Shown here: positions 47,570-56,842 of the stretch, piece by piece
How positions within the stretch are numbered: position 1 is the first letter of the stretch
Layout of the letters: each line of letters opens with the position of its first letter
DNA from: Pseudomonas lini
Lineage (GTDB): Bacteria; Pseudomonadota; Gammaproteobacteria; Pseudomonadales; Pseudomonadaceae
Direction of reading: 5' to 3'
Assembly: GCF_964063345.1 (NCBI RefSeq)
Contig: NZ_OZ061318.1
Coordinates: 434,001 to 498,000 of the forward strand
Length of the DNA: 64,000 bases
Position numbers and translations under genes: made by a program
Notes under the pieces: model-generated
Database searches by the model: none
What the model saw: the letters and a program-made list of their open reading frames with translations, nothing else
Told to the model about the DNA's origin: nothing

Positions 47570-48097
47570 ATGAAGAATCTGCTGCTGCGCATCAACGACA
47601 GGATTTACATGACCTGCATCTGGGTCGCCGGCCTGTCGGTCCTGACCATTGCTCTGATCATTCCCTGGGGCGTCTTCGCCCGTTACGTCCTCGGCACCGG
47701 TTCCAGTTGGCCGGAGCCCACCGCGATTTTGCTGATGATGGTCTTCACCTTCATCGGCGCCGCCGCCAGTTATCGCGCCGGTGCGCACATGGCCGTGGCC
47801 ATGCTCACCGACCGCATGGCCCCCGAACTGCGCAAGACCATGAGCATCGTTTCGCAGCTGCTGATGGCGACCATTTGCCTGTTCATGGCCATCTGGGGCA
47901 CCAAACTCTGCCTGTCCACCTGGAACCAGTTCATGAGCTCTCTGCCCACTCTGCGCGTTGGCATCACCTACATGCCGATTCCCGTGGGCGGTGTGTTGAC
48001 GCTGATTTTCGTGCTGGAAAAACTCTTGCTCGGTGACCAGAGCAACCGTCGGGTCGTGCGTTTCGACCTGGTTGAAGAAAGCGAAGGTGCCGCATAA
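47570..48097 (+). CDS. TRAP transporter small permease DctQ
   Basis: The 175-residue membrane protein has four transmembrane helices in the DctQ pattern (WVAGLSVLTIALIIPWGVFARYVL, the following EPTAILLMMVFTFIGAAASYR, and two more). It bridges DctP to the large permease. It is directly followed by dctM with no gap. Confidence 0.9.
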   Translation: MKNLLLRINDRIYMTCIWVAGLSVLTIALIIPWGVFARYVLGTGSSWPEPTAILLMMVFTFIGAAASYRAGAHMAVAMLTDRMAPELRKTMSIVSQLLMATICLFMAIWGTKLCLSTWNQFMSSLPTLRVGITYMPIPVGGVLTLIFVLEKLLLGDQSNRRVVRFDLVEESEGAA

Positions 48098-49378
48098 ATG
48101 GACGCTCTGATTCTGCTCGGCAGTTTTATCGCTTTGATCCTTATCGGCATGCCGGTCGCCTACGCCTTGGGGCTTTCTGCCCTGATCGGAGCGTGGTGGA
48201 TCGACATCCCGTTCCAGGCGCTGATGATTCAGGTAGCGGGTGGCGTTAACAAATTCTCGTTGCTGGCGATTCCGTTCTTCGTACTCGCCGGCGCGATCAT
48301 GGCCGAGGGCGGCATGTCCCGGCGACTGGTGGCTTTTGCCGGGGTGCTGGTGGGGTTCGTGCGCGGTGGGTTGTCGCTGGTGAACATCATGGCCTCGACC
48401 TTCTTCGGCGCGATTTCCGGCTCTTCGGTGGCGGACACAGCGTCGGTCGGTTCAGTACTGATTCCGGAAATGGAACGTCGCGGCTACCCGCGGGATTTCT
48501 CCACCGCAGTGACGGTCAGCGGTTCGGTGCAAGCCCTGCTGACGCCGCCAAGCCACAACTCGGTGCTCTACTCGCTGGCCGCTGGCGGGACCGTTTCGAT
48601 TGCCTCGCTGTTCATGGCCGGCGTGGTGCCGGGCCTGCTGATGAGCGCGTGCCTGATGGTGCTGTGCCTGATCTTCGCCAGAAAGCGCAACTACCCCAAG
48701 GGAGAAGTCATCCCCCTGCGCCAAGCGCTGAAAATCTGCGGTGAAGCGATGTGGGGCCTGATGGCGATGGTCATCATTCTCGGCGGCATTCTCTCGGGCA
48801 TCTTCACCGCCACTGAATCGGCGGCGATCGCGGTGCTGTGGTCGTTCTTCGTCACCATGTTCATTTATCGCGACTACAAGTGGAGTGAGCTGCCCAAGTT
48901 GATGCACCGCACGGTGCGCACCATCTCGATCGTGATGATCCTGATCGGCTTCGCCGCCAGCTTCGGCTACATCATGACGCTGATGCAGATCCCGGCGAAG
49001 ATCACCACGATGTTCCTGACCCTGTCGGACAACCGTTACGTGATCCTGATGTGCATCAACGTGATGCTGCTGTTGCTCGGCACGGTGATGGACATGGCGC
49101 CGCTGATCCTGATCCTCACGCCGATTCTGATGCCGGTGATTCTGGGCATTGGCGTGGACCCGGTGCAGTTCGGCATGATCATGCTGGTAAACCTGGGGAT
49201 CGGATTGATCACGCCGCCAGTGGGCGCGGTGCTGTTTGTCGGTTCGGCGGTGGGCAAGGTCAGCATCGAAAGCACCGTGAAAGCGCTGCTGCCGTTCTAC
49301 GGCGTGCTGTTCCTGGTGCTGATGGCCGTGACCTACATTCCCGCCATTTCGCTGTGGTTGCCGCATTTGGTGTTGTAA
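48098..49378 (+). CDS. TRAP transporter large permease DctM
   Basis: The 426-residue protein has 11-12 transmembrane helices, with DctM signatures LLAIPFFVLAGAIMAEGGMS, FFGAISGSSVADTASVGSV and LITPPVGAVLFVGSAVG. It forms the sodium-coupled transport unit with DctQ. AAGGTG overlaps the end of dctQ. Confidence 0.93.
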   Translation: MDALILLGSFIALILIGMPVAYALGLSALIGAWWIDIPFQALMIQVAGGVNKFSLLAIPFFVLAGAIMAEGGMSRRLVAFAGVLVGFVRGGLSLVNIMASTFFGAISGSSVADTASVGSVLIPEMERRGYPRDFSTAVTVSGSVQALLTPPSHNSVLYSLAAGGTVSIASLFMAGVVPGLLMSACLMVLCLIFARKRNYPKGEVIPLRQALKICGEAMWGLMAMVIILGGILSGIFTATESAAIAVLWSFFVTMFIYRDYKWSELPKLMHRTVRTISIVMILIGFAASFGYIMTLMQIPAKITTMFLTLSDNRYVILMCINVMLLLLGTVMDMAPLILILTPILMPVILGIGVDPVQFGMIMLVNLGIGLITPPVGAVLFVGSAVGKVSIESTVKALLPFYGVLFLVLMAVTYIPAISLWLPHLVL

Positions 49379-49395
49379 CAACGGCTGGCAAATCT

Positions 49396-49520
49396 CCCTG
49401 TGGCGAGGGAGCTTGCTCCCGTTGGCTCGCGCAGCGGGCCCCAGCAATCTTCCAGAGGGACCGAGTTACCTGGATTTACGACTGCTTCGCAGCCGAACGG
49501 GAGCAAGCTCCCTCGCCACA
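49396..49520. repeat. REPIN between dctM and the epimerase gene
   Basis: Inverted pair of the TGTGGCGAGGGAGCTTGCTC unit with a 70-base centre. Confidence 0.86.
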
Positions 49521-49550
49521 AAAAACCTCATGCAGCCAATGAAGATCACC

Positions 49551-50426
49551 ATGACGCCAACACTCCTGGAACTCGAAGACGAACTCACCCGCCTCACCCT
49601 CGCCCCGGAACTCGGCGCGAGCATCGTCAACTGGACGGTACGCAGCACCGGCCAACCGCTGTTGCGCCACAGCGATCAGCACGCCTTGAACACCGGCCTG
49701 CCCGGTAAACTCGCCTGCTATCCCCTGGCGCCGTGGTCGAACCGCATCGCCGAAGGCGGTTTCGACTGCCCCGACGGCTGGCTCGCGCTGACGCCCAACA
49801 GCCTCACCGATCCCCTGCCGATCCATGGCAGCGCCTGGCAACAGCCGTGGCAAATCGTCTCGCACACCCGCGATGAAATCGTCCTGCAACTCGGCAGCAC
49901 CACGCCCTTCGCTTATCGCGCAAGGCAACGTTTCCATCTGAGCGAGGGCAAGTTGAGCATCGGTTTACAGGTCACTCATCTCGCCGAACACACCGCGTGG
50001 CATGGGCTCGGTTTGCACCCTTATTTTCCGCGCACTACAGGGACTCGGTTGCAGGCGCAGGCGCGACAGGTCTGGTTGTGCGACAGCACAAAACTGCCAA
50101 TACAACTCACTTCGATACCCAAGGATTGGGACTTCAGCCAGCCCCGGGTATTACCCGAAACGCTGGTGGACAACGGCTTTTGCGAATGGGACGGCCACTG
50201 CCTGATCCAGCAACCCGACTTAGGTTATGAACTGGAATGCCAGGCCACCGGCAGCGACTACTACCTGCTCTACTGCCCCGTGGGCCTGGATTTTTTCTGT
50301 ATCGAACCGGTGAGCCATCCGGTCAACGCCCATCACTTGCCGGGCCGGCCAGGGTTGCGATTGCTGGAACAAGGCCAATCTACCGAGCTCGGTTTCAGCC
50401 TGCACTATCGCTACGCCAACAGCTGA
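49551..50426 (+). CDS. Aldose 1-epimerase family protein
   Basis: The protein has the galactose-mutarotase fold: YPLAPWSNRIAEGGF, ITLPIHGSAW-like PLPIHGSAWQQPW with the catalytic histidine, GLGLHPYFP and EPVSHPVNA. I chose ATG 49551 (291 residues, MTPTLLELEDELTRLTLAPE). Nearby ATGs at 49530 and 49539 are possible. It likely interconverts anomers of the imported uronate or sugar. Its stop overlaps the convergent sensor kinase stop by 16 bases. Confidence 0.85.
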   Translation: MTPTLLELEDELTRLTLAPELGASIVNWTVRSTGQPLLRHSDQHALNTGLPGKLACYPLAPWSNRIAEGGFDCPDGWLALTPNSLTDPLPIHGSAWQQPWQIVSHTRDEIVLQLGSTTPFAYRARQRFHLSEGKLSIGLQVTHLAEHTAWHGLGLHPYFPRTTGTRLQAQARQVWLCDSTKLPIQLTSIPKDWDFSQPRVLPETLVDNGFCEWDGHCLIQQPDLGYELECQATGSDYYLLYCPVGLDFFCIEPVSHPVNAHHLPGRPGLRLLEQGQSTELGFSLHYRYANS

Positions 50427-52138
50427 GTCAGCACTGCGCGTAACTTGCCGGGCTTCACGGGTTTGTTCAGCAGCGGCGCGTCGAGGCGCTGCAATGAGCG
50501 CCGACACTGGTCGGTGCGGTCGGCGGTGATGATCACCGCCGGAATCACCTGGCTGAAATGCTCGCGCAAATGCCGAACCACTTCGCAGCCCACCACCCCG
50601 TGGTCCAGGTGATAGTCCGCCAGAATCAGTTCCGGCGGCTGTCCCTGCAAAGCCACCAGTGCGGTGGCCTCGTCGGTGGCGGTAACCACCTCGCAGCCCC
50701 ACTGCCCGAGCAGCGCGCTCATGCTTTCAAGAATGCTGACTTCATTGTCCAGCACCAACAGACGCCGGCCCGGCAACGGGTTGCCGGTACTCGGCTGCGG
50801 CGCGGCAAGGCTGATCGGCAGTGGAATCTCATTGGAAATCGGTACTTCGATGCTGAACATCGAACCGCGCCCCGGCAGCGAATGAACCTGAATCCTGTAG
50901 TCGAGGATCTTCGCGATGCGTTCGACAATCGCCAGTCCCAGGCCTACGCCCTTGCGATCGGCGGCGCGCCCGACGTCCAGTTGGTTGAATTCGAGGAAGA
51001 TCGAGTCAAGACGATCCGCAGGAATCCCGCGCCCGGTGTCCCAGACTTCGACACGCAGCGCATCGCCCCGACGCCGTGCCCCCAGCAAAATGCAGCCCTC
51101 GTCGGTGTATCGGCAGGCATTGCTGAGGAAGTTGCGCAGGATACGAGTCATCAGGCGCAAGTCGGTATGAATAGCGTAATCGCCCATGTGTACCCGCAGG
51201 TTCAACCCGGCTGCCGCGGCCACCGACTGAAACTCCGAGACCAGTGGCGCGAACAATTCGTCGAGGCGGTAGAGGGCAATGTCCGGCTTCACCGCGGCCT
51301 GATCGAGCCGGGAAATATCCAGCAGATCGGTGAGCAAATCTTCAGCCCCTTCCAGCGCCTGATGCGTGCGCTCCACCAGCACCTGTTCGACGTCGGGCAG
51401 TTTGCGTTCGCGCAAGGTCGAGATCAGCAAACGCGCGGCGTTGAGCGGTTGCAGCAAGTCGTGACTGGCGGCGGCGAGGTATTTATCCTTGCTGCGATTG
51501 GCCGCCTCGGCGGCATCACGGGCGTCGCGCAAGGCTTCTGCGATCTGTTTACGCTGGGTGATCTGTGTTTGTAGATTGCGGTTGGCGTCCAGCAACTCGT
51601 TGGTGCGCGCGGTGACCCGCTGCTCCAGTTCGTCATTGAGTTGTTGCAGGCGCTGTTGAGCGAGTTTTCGTTCGGTGATGTCGGCGACAAAGCCCTCCAC
51701 CAAACCTTCCTGATCCGGTTTGAGCAGCAAGTTCATCAACACATCGAGGACGCTGCCGTCCTTGCGCCGCAGCTGAGTTTCATAGCCCAGCAGGCTGCGC
51801 TCGCGCTGGAGGATCTCGCCGATGCTTTCCAGCTCTTGCGCCCCGCCGACGAACAGCGTGCCCGCCAGGTCCGTCAGGGAAAACAGCACCTCCTGCGGGT
51901 TCTGATAGCCGAGCATCCGCGCCAGTGCCGGGTTGGCGGCGCGCATGCCCTCCAGCAGGCTGGCCTGGAAGATCCCGTGTACCGCGTTTTCGAACAGCCA
52001 TTTGTAGCGGTTGCGTTCGGTTTCCAGTTCATCCAGGCGCGCGGCCAGTTCCGGGTAATGACTCTTGCGCGCCGAGTGGTTGCCTAAGCCAAGTAACCCG
52101 GCCAGCGCCCGTTGTTGCTCGTCAGAGGGCTTCGCCAT
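50411..52138 (-). CDS. PAS-containing hybrid sensor histidine kinase/response regulator (ErcS-like)
   Basis: The 575-residue soluble protein has a PAS domain (about 45-160), a coiled coil, a dimerisation/phosphoacceptor region (AAASHDLLQPLNAARLLISTL, His in SHDLLQPL), an ATPase domain with NFLSNACRY and GVGLGLAIVERI, and a C-terminal receiver with VLDNEVSI and the phosphoacceptor aspartate in ILADYHLDH. It resembles ErcS-type kinases of the ethanol oxidation control network. It overlaps ercA by 17 bases, implying co-regulation. The cognate LuxR regulator is not in this window. Confidence 0.88.
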   Translation of the reverse strand: MAKPSDEQQRALAGLLGLGNHSARKSHYPELAARLDELETERNRYKWLFENAVHGIFQASLLEGMRAANPALARMLGYQNPQEVLFSLTDLAGTLFVGGAQELESIGEILQRERSLLGYETQLRRKDGSVLDVLMNLLLKPDQEGLVEGFVADITERKLAQQRLQQLNDELEQRVTARTNELLDANRNLQTQITQRKQIAEALRDARDAAEAANRSKDKYLAAASHDLLQPLNAARLLISTLRERKLPDVEQVLVERTHQALEGAEDLLTDLLDISRLDQAAVKPDIALYRLDELFAPLVSEFQSVAAAAGLNLRVHMGDYAIHTDLRLMTRILRNFLSNACRYTDEGCILLGARRRGDALRVEVWDTGRGIPADRLDSIFLEFNQLDVGRAADRKGVGLGLAIVERIAKILDYRIQVHSLPGRGSMFSIEVPISNEIPLPISLAAPQPSTGNPLPGRRLLVLDNEVSILESMSALLGQWGCEVVTATDEATALVALQGQPPELILADYHLDHGVVGCEVVRHLREHFSQVIPAVIITADRTDQCRRSLQRLDAPLLNKPVKPGKLRAVLTQLLA

Positions 52139-53285
52139 AGACGACCTCGACGTCGCGCTGACTGGATTCGCGCGGGTTGGTAAGGATGCACGGGTCGTGC
52201 ATGGCGTGTTGCGACAGGAACGGAATGTCCGCGGTACTCACCCCGTGCAGGCCCAGGGTTTCGTGGAAGCCGATGGCATGTTTGAGGGCGATCAGGTGTT
52301 CGACCAGCCGCCCGCAAATCTGCCGGTGATTGAGGCCACGGCAATCAATACCGAACGTCTCGGCAATCACCTTGAAGCGCTCCGGCGCCGAGCTGTAGTT
52401 GAACGCCACCACGTGTTCCACCAACACCGCGTTGCACAGGCCATGAGGCAGATCGAGAAAGCCGCCGAGGCTGTGGGACATGGCGTGCACCGCGCCAAGA
52501 ATCGCGTTGGAAAACGCCAGCCCGGCCTGCATGCTGCCGAGCATGATTTTTTCCCGCAGAGCGATGTCGCTGGGGTTGGCGATCATTTGCACCAGATTGC
52601 CGTTGATCAGCCGCATCGCTTCCAGCGCATGAGGGTCGGTGAGCGGCCCGTGACCGGTGGAGACGAAGGCTTCGATGGCATGGACCAACGCGTCGATACC
52701 GGTACAGGCCGACAGGAACGGATCCATGCTCAGGGTGGTTTCCGGATCGATCAGCGACACATCGGGCACCGCAGCCTTGCTGACGATGGAGAATTTCATG
52801 CGTTCTTGCTGATTGGAGATGATCACGAACTGCGACACGTCGGCCGAAGTGCCGGCGGTGGTCGGGATCAGGATCAGCGGCGGGCTGGGCATGCGCAACA
52901 TGTCCACGCCCTCGAATTCGAGGATATTGCGCCCGTGGGCGACGACAATGCCGATGCCTTTGCCGCAGTCCATCGGGCTGCCGCCGCCGATCGCCACGAT
53001 CACATCGCAGTGATTCTCCCGGTACAGCTCGGCGCCGAGCATGACCTCTTCGATCCGCGGGTTGGGCGAAACGTCGCTATATAGAAAGTAATCGATGCCC
53101 TGGGCTTGCAGGCTGGCCTCGACATCGGCGACCCAACCGGCGGCAATCACACCGGGGTCGCTGACCACCAGCACCTTGCGGGCGCCGAAGGTCTTGGCGT
53201 AGTTGCCGACGTTATGCCGACAGCCGGCACCGAAGATGATTTCAGGCGAAACGAATTTACGCAGCTGGCTGAGATTCTGGCTCAT
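52122..53285 (-). CDS. ercA: Iron-containing alcohol dehydrogenase ErcA
   Basis: The 387-residue group III alcohol dehydrogenase has GGGSPMDCGKGIG for NAD binding and the iron-binding histidine and aspartate set in HAIEAFVSTGHG and AVHAMSHSLGGFLDLPHGLCNA. It is the ErcA-type protein found beside pqq and exa genes in pseudomonads, where it affects signalling in alcohol oxidation. Position next to the kinase and the pqq genes supports this. Confidence 0.88.
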   Translation of the reverse strand: MSQNLSQLRKFVSPEIIFGAGCRHNVGNYAKTFGARKVLVVSDPGVIAAGWVADVEASLQAQGIDYFLYSDVSPNPRIEEVMLGAELYRENHCDVIVAIGGGSPMDCGKGIGIVVAHGRNILEFEGVDMLRMPSPPLILIPTTAGTSADVSQFVIISNQQERMKFSIVSKAAVPDVSLIDPETTLSMDPFLSACTGIDALVHAIEAFVSTGHGPLTDPHALEAMRLINGNLVQMIANPSDIALREKIMLGSMQAGLAFSNAILGAVHAMSHSLGGFLDLPHGLCNAVLVEHVVAFNYSSAPERFKVIAETFGIDCRGLNHRQICGRLVEHLIALKHAIGFHETLGLHGVSTADIPFLSQHAMHDPCILTNPRESSQRDVEVVYGEAL

Positions 53286-53411
53286 TGGAAAGCCTGTTTT
53301 TTATTGTTTTGAAGGTAAAGAACACACTAAAGCATCCGGCTGCGAATGCAATCAGACCAATGGATAGCGAGCCAGCGCGGGGATGCACTCCGATTTCAGA
53401 TTCACCGAAGA

Positions 53412-53508
53412 TCCCTGTGGGAGCGGGCTTGCCCGCGATAGCTGTTTCACAGTCAACATCAATGTTGAATGTGCTGACCTCATCGCGGGCAAGCCCGCTC
53501 CCACAGGG
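53412..53508. repeat. REPIN between ercA and pqqE
   Basis: Inverted REP pair with the loop sequence ACATCAATGTTGAATGTGCT. Confidence 0.86.
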
Positions 53509-53534
53509 ATCTGCGTCGGATGCACCTTTTCGAT

Positions 53535-54668
53535 TCATCCACGATAAATCAGTCGCGAAGCCTTTTCATTGCGCAAGGTCAGGTGCTCCATGCCCTGCGT
53601 CGGCGCATCGGCTTCGTCCCGGGCCTTGAGAATAACGTCGTGGTGCGGCGACTTGCTGCACACCGGGTCGGCGTTGCTGGCATCCCCCGTGAGCATGAAC
53701 GCCTGGCAGCGGCAGCCGCCGAGGTCCTTGTGCTTTTCATCGCAGGAACGGCACGGCTCTTTCATCCAGTCATCGCCGCGAAAACGGTTGAAACCGAAGG
53801 AGTCGTTCCAGATGTGCGCGATGCTGTGCTCGCGCACGTTGGGAAACTGCACCGGCAACTGGCGGGCGCTATGACAAGGCAAGGCCGTGCCGTCCGGAGT
53901 GATGTCGAGAAACAGGTTGGCCCAGCCATTCATGCAGGTTTTTGGGCGTTCTTCGTAGTAATCCGGGGTGACGAAAATCAGCTTGCACGGGTGGCCCTCG
54001 GCCTCAAGCCGCTGGCGGTATTCATTGGTAATGCGCTCAGCGCGCTGCAACTGTTCGCGGGTCGGCAACAGGCCGACGCGGTTGAGTTCAGCCCAACCGT
54101 AGAACTGGCACGTCGCCAACTCGACGAAATCAGCCTCCAGCTCCAGGCACAGTTCGATGATCTGCGCGATCTGGTCGATGTTGTGCCGATGGGTGACGAA
54201 GTTCAGCACCATCGGGTAGCCCTGGGCCTTCACCGCCCGAGCCATGGCCAGTTTCTGGGCGAAGGCCTTGCGCGAGCCGGCGAGCAGATTGTTCACCTCT
54301 TCGTCGGCGGCCTGAAAACTGATCTGGATATGGTCCAGCCCGGCGATCTTGAAGTCGCGGACCTTCCGTTCGGTCAGGCCGATACCCGAGGTGATCAGGT
54401 TGGTGTAGTAACCCATGTCCCGCGCGGCCTTGATCAGCTCGGCCAGGTCCTGGCGCACCAACGGCTCGCCACCGGAAAAACCCAGTTGCGCAGCGCCCAT
54501 TTCCCGCGCCTCGCGGAACACCCGAATCCATTCTGCTGTGCTCAACTCCTCGCCCTGTTGGGCGAAGTCCAGCGGGTTGGAGCAATACGGGCATTGCAGC
54601 GGGCAGCGATAGGTCAGCTCTGCCAGCAACCACAGCGGTGGGCCGGGTTGCTGTTCGATCTGGCTCAC
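53535..54668 (-). CDS. pqqE: PQQ biosynthesis radical SAM protein PqqE
   Basis: The 377-residue protein has the radical SAM motif RCPLQCPYC (Cys22, Cys26, Cys29) and C-terminal SPASM cysteines ([29 protein letters not shown]). It cross-links Glu and Tyr of PqqA. In most operons a separate PqqD chaperone is encoded between pqqC and pqqE. Here the pqqE ATG overlaps the pqqC stop by four bases and no PqqD frame exists, so PqqD must come from elsewhere. Confidence 0.94.
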   Translation of the reverse strand: MSQIEQQPGPPLWLLAELTYRCPLQCPYCSNPLDFAQQGEELSTAEWIRVFREAREMGAAQLGFSGGEPLVRQDLAELIKAARDMGYYTNLITSGIGLTERKVRDFKIAGLDHIQISFQAADEEVNNLLAGSRKAFAQKLAMARAVKAQGYPMVLNFVTHRHNIDQIAQIIELCLELEADFVELATCQFYGWAELNRVGLLPTREQLQRAERITNEYRQRLEAEGHPCKLIFVTPDYYEERPKTCMNGWANLFLDITPDGTALPCHSARQLPVQFPNVREHSIAHIWNDSFGFNRFRGDDWMKEPCRSCDEKHKDLGGCRCQAFMLTGDASNADPVCSKSPHHDVILKARDEADAPTQGMEHLTLRNEKASRLIYRG

Positions 54669-55417
54669 AGGGTGATCCCCCGGTGCCAGACCCGCTCGGT
54701 GGTGACGGTGTGATACGGCGGGCGATCCAGCTCATAGGCCATGCTCATCGCGTCGAGCATGCTCCAAAGCACATCGAGCTTGAACTGCAGAATCTCCAGC
54801 ATGCGTTGCTGGCCTTCGACCGTGACGTAGTGCGCCAGGGTGATGCGCAAACCATGCTCGACATCGCGCCGGGCCTGGCTCAGACGCGTACGGAAATAGT
54901 CGTAGCCGGCCGGGTCGATCCATGGGTAATGGGTGGGCCAGGCGTCGAGCCGGGACTGGTGGATTTGTGGCGCGAACAGTTCGGTCAGCGAGCTGCTGGC
55001 CGCTTCTTGCCAGCGAGCGCGGCGGGCGAAATTGACGTAGGCATCCACGGCAAAACGTACGCCCGGCAGCACCAGTTCTTGCGAGAGGATTTGCTCGCGA
55101 TCCAGCCCCACTGCTTCGCCCAATCGTAGCCACGCTTCAATGCCGCCTTCACTGCCCGGCACGCCGTCATGGTCGAGGATCCGTTGCAGCCACTCCCGGC
55201 GCACGTCGCGGTCCGGACAGTTGGCGAGGATGGCGGCATCCTTGAGCGGGATGTTCACCTGGTAATAGAAGCGATTGGCGACCCAGCCCTGAATCTGCTC
55301 GCGGGTGGCGCGCCCGGCGTACATGGCTTGGTGGAATGGGTGATGGATGTGGTAATAGGCACCCTTGGCGCGCAGGGCTGCTTCGAATTCGGCGGGGGTC
55401 ATGGGAGTGTCAGTCAT
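54665..55417 (-). CDS. pqqC: Pyrroloquinoline-quinone synthase PqqC
   Basis: From ATG 55417 (GGAG upstream) the protein has 250 residues starting [19 protein letters not shown]. It shows the all-helical PqqC fold with [36 protein letters not shown] and the C-terminal ERVWHRGI. It performs the final eight-electron oxidation and ring closure to PQQ. An upstream frame start (55492) lies in a REPIN. Confidence 0.94.
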   Translation of the reverse strand: MTDTPMTPAEFEAALRAKGAYYHIHHPFHQAMYAGRATREQIQGWVANRFYYQVNIPLKDAAILANCPDRDVRREWLQRILDHDGVPGSEGGIEAWLRLGEAVGLDREQILSQELVLPGVRFAVDAYVNFARRARWQEAASSSLTELFAPQIHQSRLDAWPTHYPWIDPAGYDYFRTRLSQARRDVEHGLRITLAHYVTVEGQQRMLEILQFKLDVLWSMLDAMSMAYELDRPPYHTVTTERVWHRGITL

Positions 55418-55465
55418 TGCGGTTCTCCGGGGAATAACCGATGGGTTCTGCGGTGTTTGGTCGGG

Positions 55466-55540
55466 CCCTATCGCGGGCAAGCCCGCTCCCACAGGATTTG
55501 GGTGATCCCTGTGGGAGCGGGCTTGCCCGCGATAGGGCCT
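55466..55540. repeat. REPIN between pqqC and pqqB
   Basis: Inverted REP pair with a short centre (ATTTGGGTGATCCC). Confidence 0.86.
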
Positions 55541-55544
55541 TCAG

Positions 55545-56459
55545 CTACAACACAATGTCCATGCCGTCAAAAGCCACTTCTATCCCGCGCCGCTCCAGCA
55601 AGGCGCGCTCGGCCGAGTCTTCATCGAGGATCGGGTTGGTGTTGTTGATGTGGATCAGCACCTTGCGCTGGCGATTGAAGCCCTCTAGCACGTCGAGCAT
55701 GCCGCCGGGGCCGCTTTGCGGCAGGTGACCCATTTCGCTGCCCAGGCTCTGGCCGACTTCGCACACGCGCATTTCATCGTCGCGCCACAGCGTACCGTCC
55801 AGCATCAGGCAGTCGGCGCGCTGCATCCAGCTCAACACCTCGGCATCGACCTGCCCCAGTCCCGGGGCATAGAAAACCGATGCACCGCTGCGCAGGTCTT
55901 CGATGAACAGGCCGATGGTGTCGCCTGGCTGCGGATTGCCGCGATTGGGCGAGTACGGCGGTGCATTGCTGACCAACGGAATCGCGCGAAATTGCAGGTG
56001 TGGGCAGGCAGCGATACTGAACGGCTCGCGATCCAGTTCGATGGGTTGCCACTGCAAGCCACCGTTCCAGTGCTTGAGCATGGTGAACAAGGGAAAGCCG
56101 CTGCTCAGGTCTTCGTGAACCCGCTCGGTGCACCAGACCGCATGCGGGCAGCCTTCGCGCAGGCTCAACAGCCCGGTGCAATGGTCGATTTGACTGTCCA
56201 GCAGAACGACGCCGGCAATCGCCGTGTCTCGCAAGCGTCGGGCCGGTTGCATCGCCGGAAAGCTTTCGAGTTGCGCGCGAATATCCGGGGAAGCATTGCA
56301 AAGCACCCACTCCACACCGTCGTCGCTCAGGGCAATGGACGACTGCGTGCGGCGTTGCGCGCGCAGGTTGCCGTTGCGCATAGCGGCGCATTGACGGCAG
56401 TTGCAGTTCCATTGCGGAAAACCGCCGCCAGCGGCGGAACCGAGAACGCGGATGTGCAT
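55545..56459 (-). CDS. pqqB: PQQ biosynthesis hydrolase-like protein PqqB
   Basis: ATG 56459 follows GGAGG by 8 bases. The 304-residue metallo-beta-lactamase-fold protein begins [20 protein letters not shown] and contains the CRQC pair, [13 protein letters not shown] and a C-terminal HINNTNPI. PqqB acts as an oxygenase/hydroxylase on the crosslinked PqqA peptide intermediate. Confidence 0.94.
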   Translation of the reverse strand: MHIRVLGSAAGGGFPQWNCNCRQCAAMRNGNLRAQRRTQSSIALSDDGVEWVLCNASPDIRAQLESFPAMQPARRLRDTAIAGVVLLDSQIDHCTGLLSLREGCPHAVWCTERVHEDLSSGFPLFTMLKHWNGGLQWQPIELDREPFSIAACPHLQFRAIPLVSNAPPYSPNRGNPQPGDTIGLFIEDLRSGASVFYAPGLGQVDAEVLSWMQRADCLMLDGTLWRDDEMRVCEVGQSLGSEMGHLPQSGPGGMLDVLEGFNRQRKVLIHINNTNPILDEDSAERALLERRGIEVAFDGMDIVL

Positions 56460-56513
56460 GGGATGCCTCCAGAAGGCAGGCCCGGCCAACGCGACGGCTG
56501 ACCGGGCGATCAA

Positions 56514-56585
56514 TCAACGGTTGGCGAAATACATCGTCACTTCGAAGCCAATGCGCAGATCGGTAAACGCGGGTTTATTCCACAT
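56514..56585 (-). CDS. pqqA: PQQ precursor peptide PqqA
   Basis: The 23-residue peptide has the sequence MWNKPAFTDLRIGFEVTMYF followed by ANR. The conserved Glu (position 15) and Tyr (position 19) in EVTMY are joined by PqqE and become PQQ. A ribosome site GAGGATTGACCC lies before the ATG. It is 54 bp before pqqB. Confidence 0.93.
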   Translation of the reverse strand: MWNKPAFTDLRIGFEVTMYFANR

Positions 56586-56685
56586 GGGTCAATCCTCTTC
56601 TTGTGCCGGACGATTCCGGTAAAGCCATTAATGCACGGGGGATGAGATGACCGAATGCTACTTTCGAAGGAGGTTGTGGGGTGCG

Positions 56686-56695
56686 TTGGTAGGGG
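56686..56695. promoter_or_regulatory. CTACCAA-type element upstream of pqqA
   Basis: TTGGTAGGGG (minus-strand CCCCTACCAA) lies about 103 bp upstream of the pqqA ATG, matching positions of similar elements at three other promoters in the locus. Confidence 0.5.
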
Positions 56696-56726
56696 GTGTT
56701 ACGCAGATCTTTAGCACCACACAAAA

Positions 56727-56822
56727 CCCTGTGGGAGCGGGCTTGCCCGCGATGAGGCCAGCACATTCAATATTGATGTTGAATGTCAGGTCGCTATCGC
56801 GGGCAAGCTCGCTCCCACAGGT
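56727..56822. repeat. REPIN between pqqA promoter and aldehyde dehydrogenase
   Basis: Inverted REP pair with the loop ATTCAATATTGATGTTGAAT. Confidence 0.86.
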
Positions 56823-56842
56823 TTCAATGGTGTTCTGGCGGG

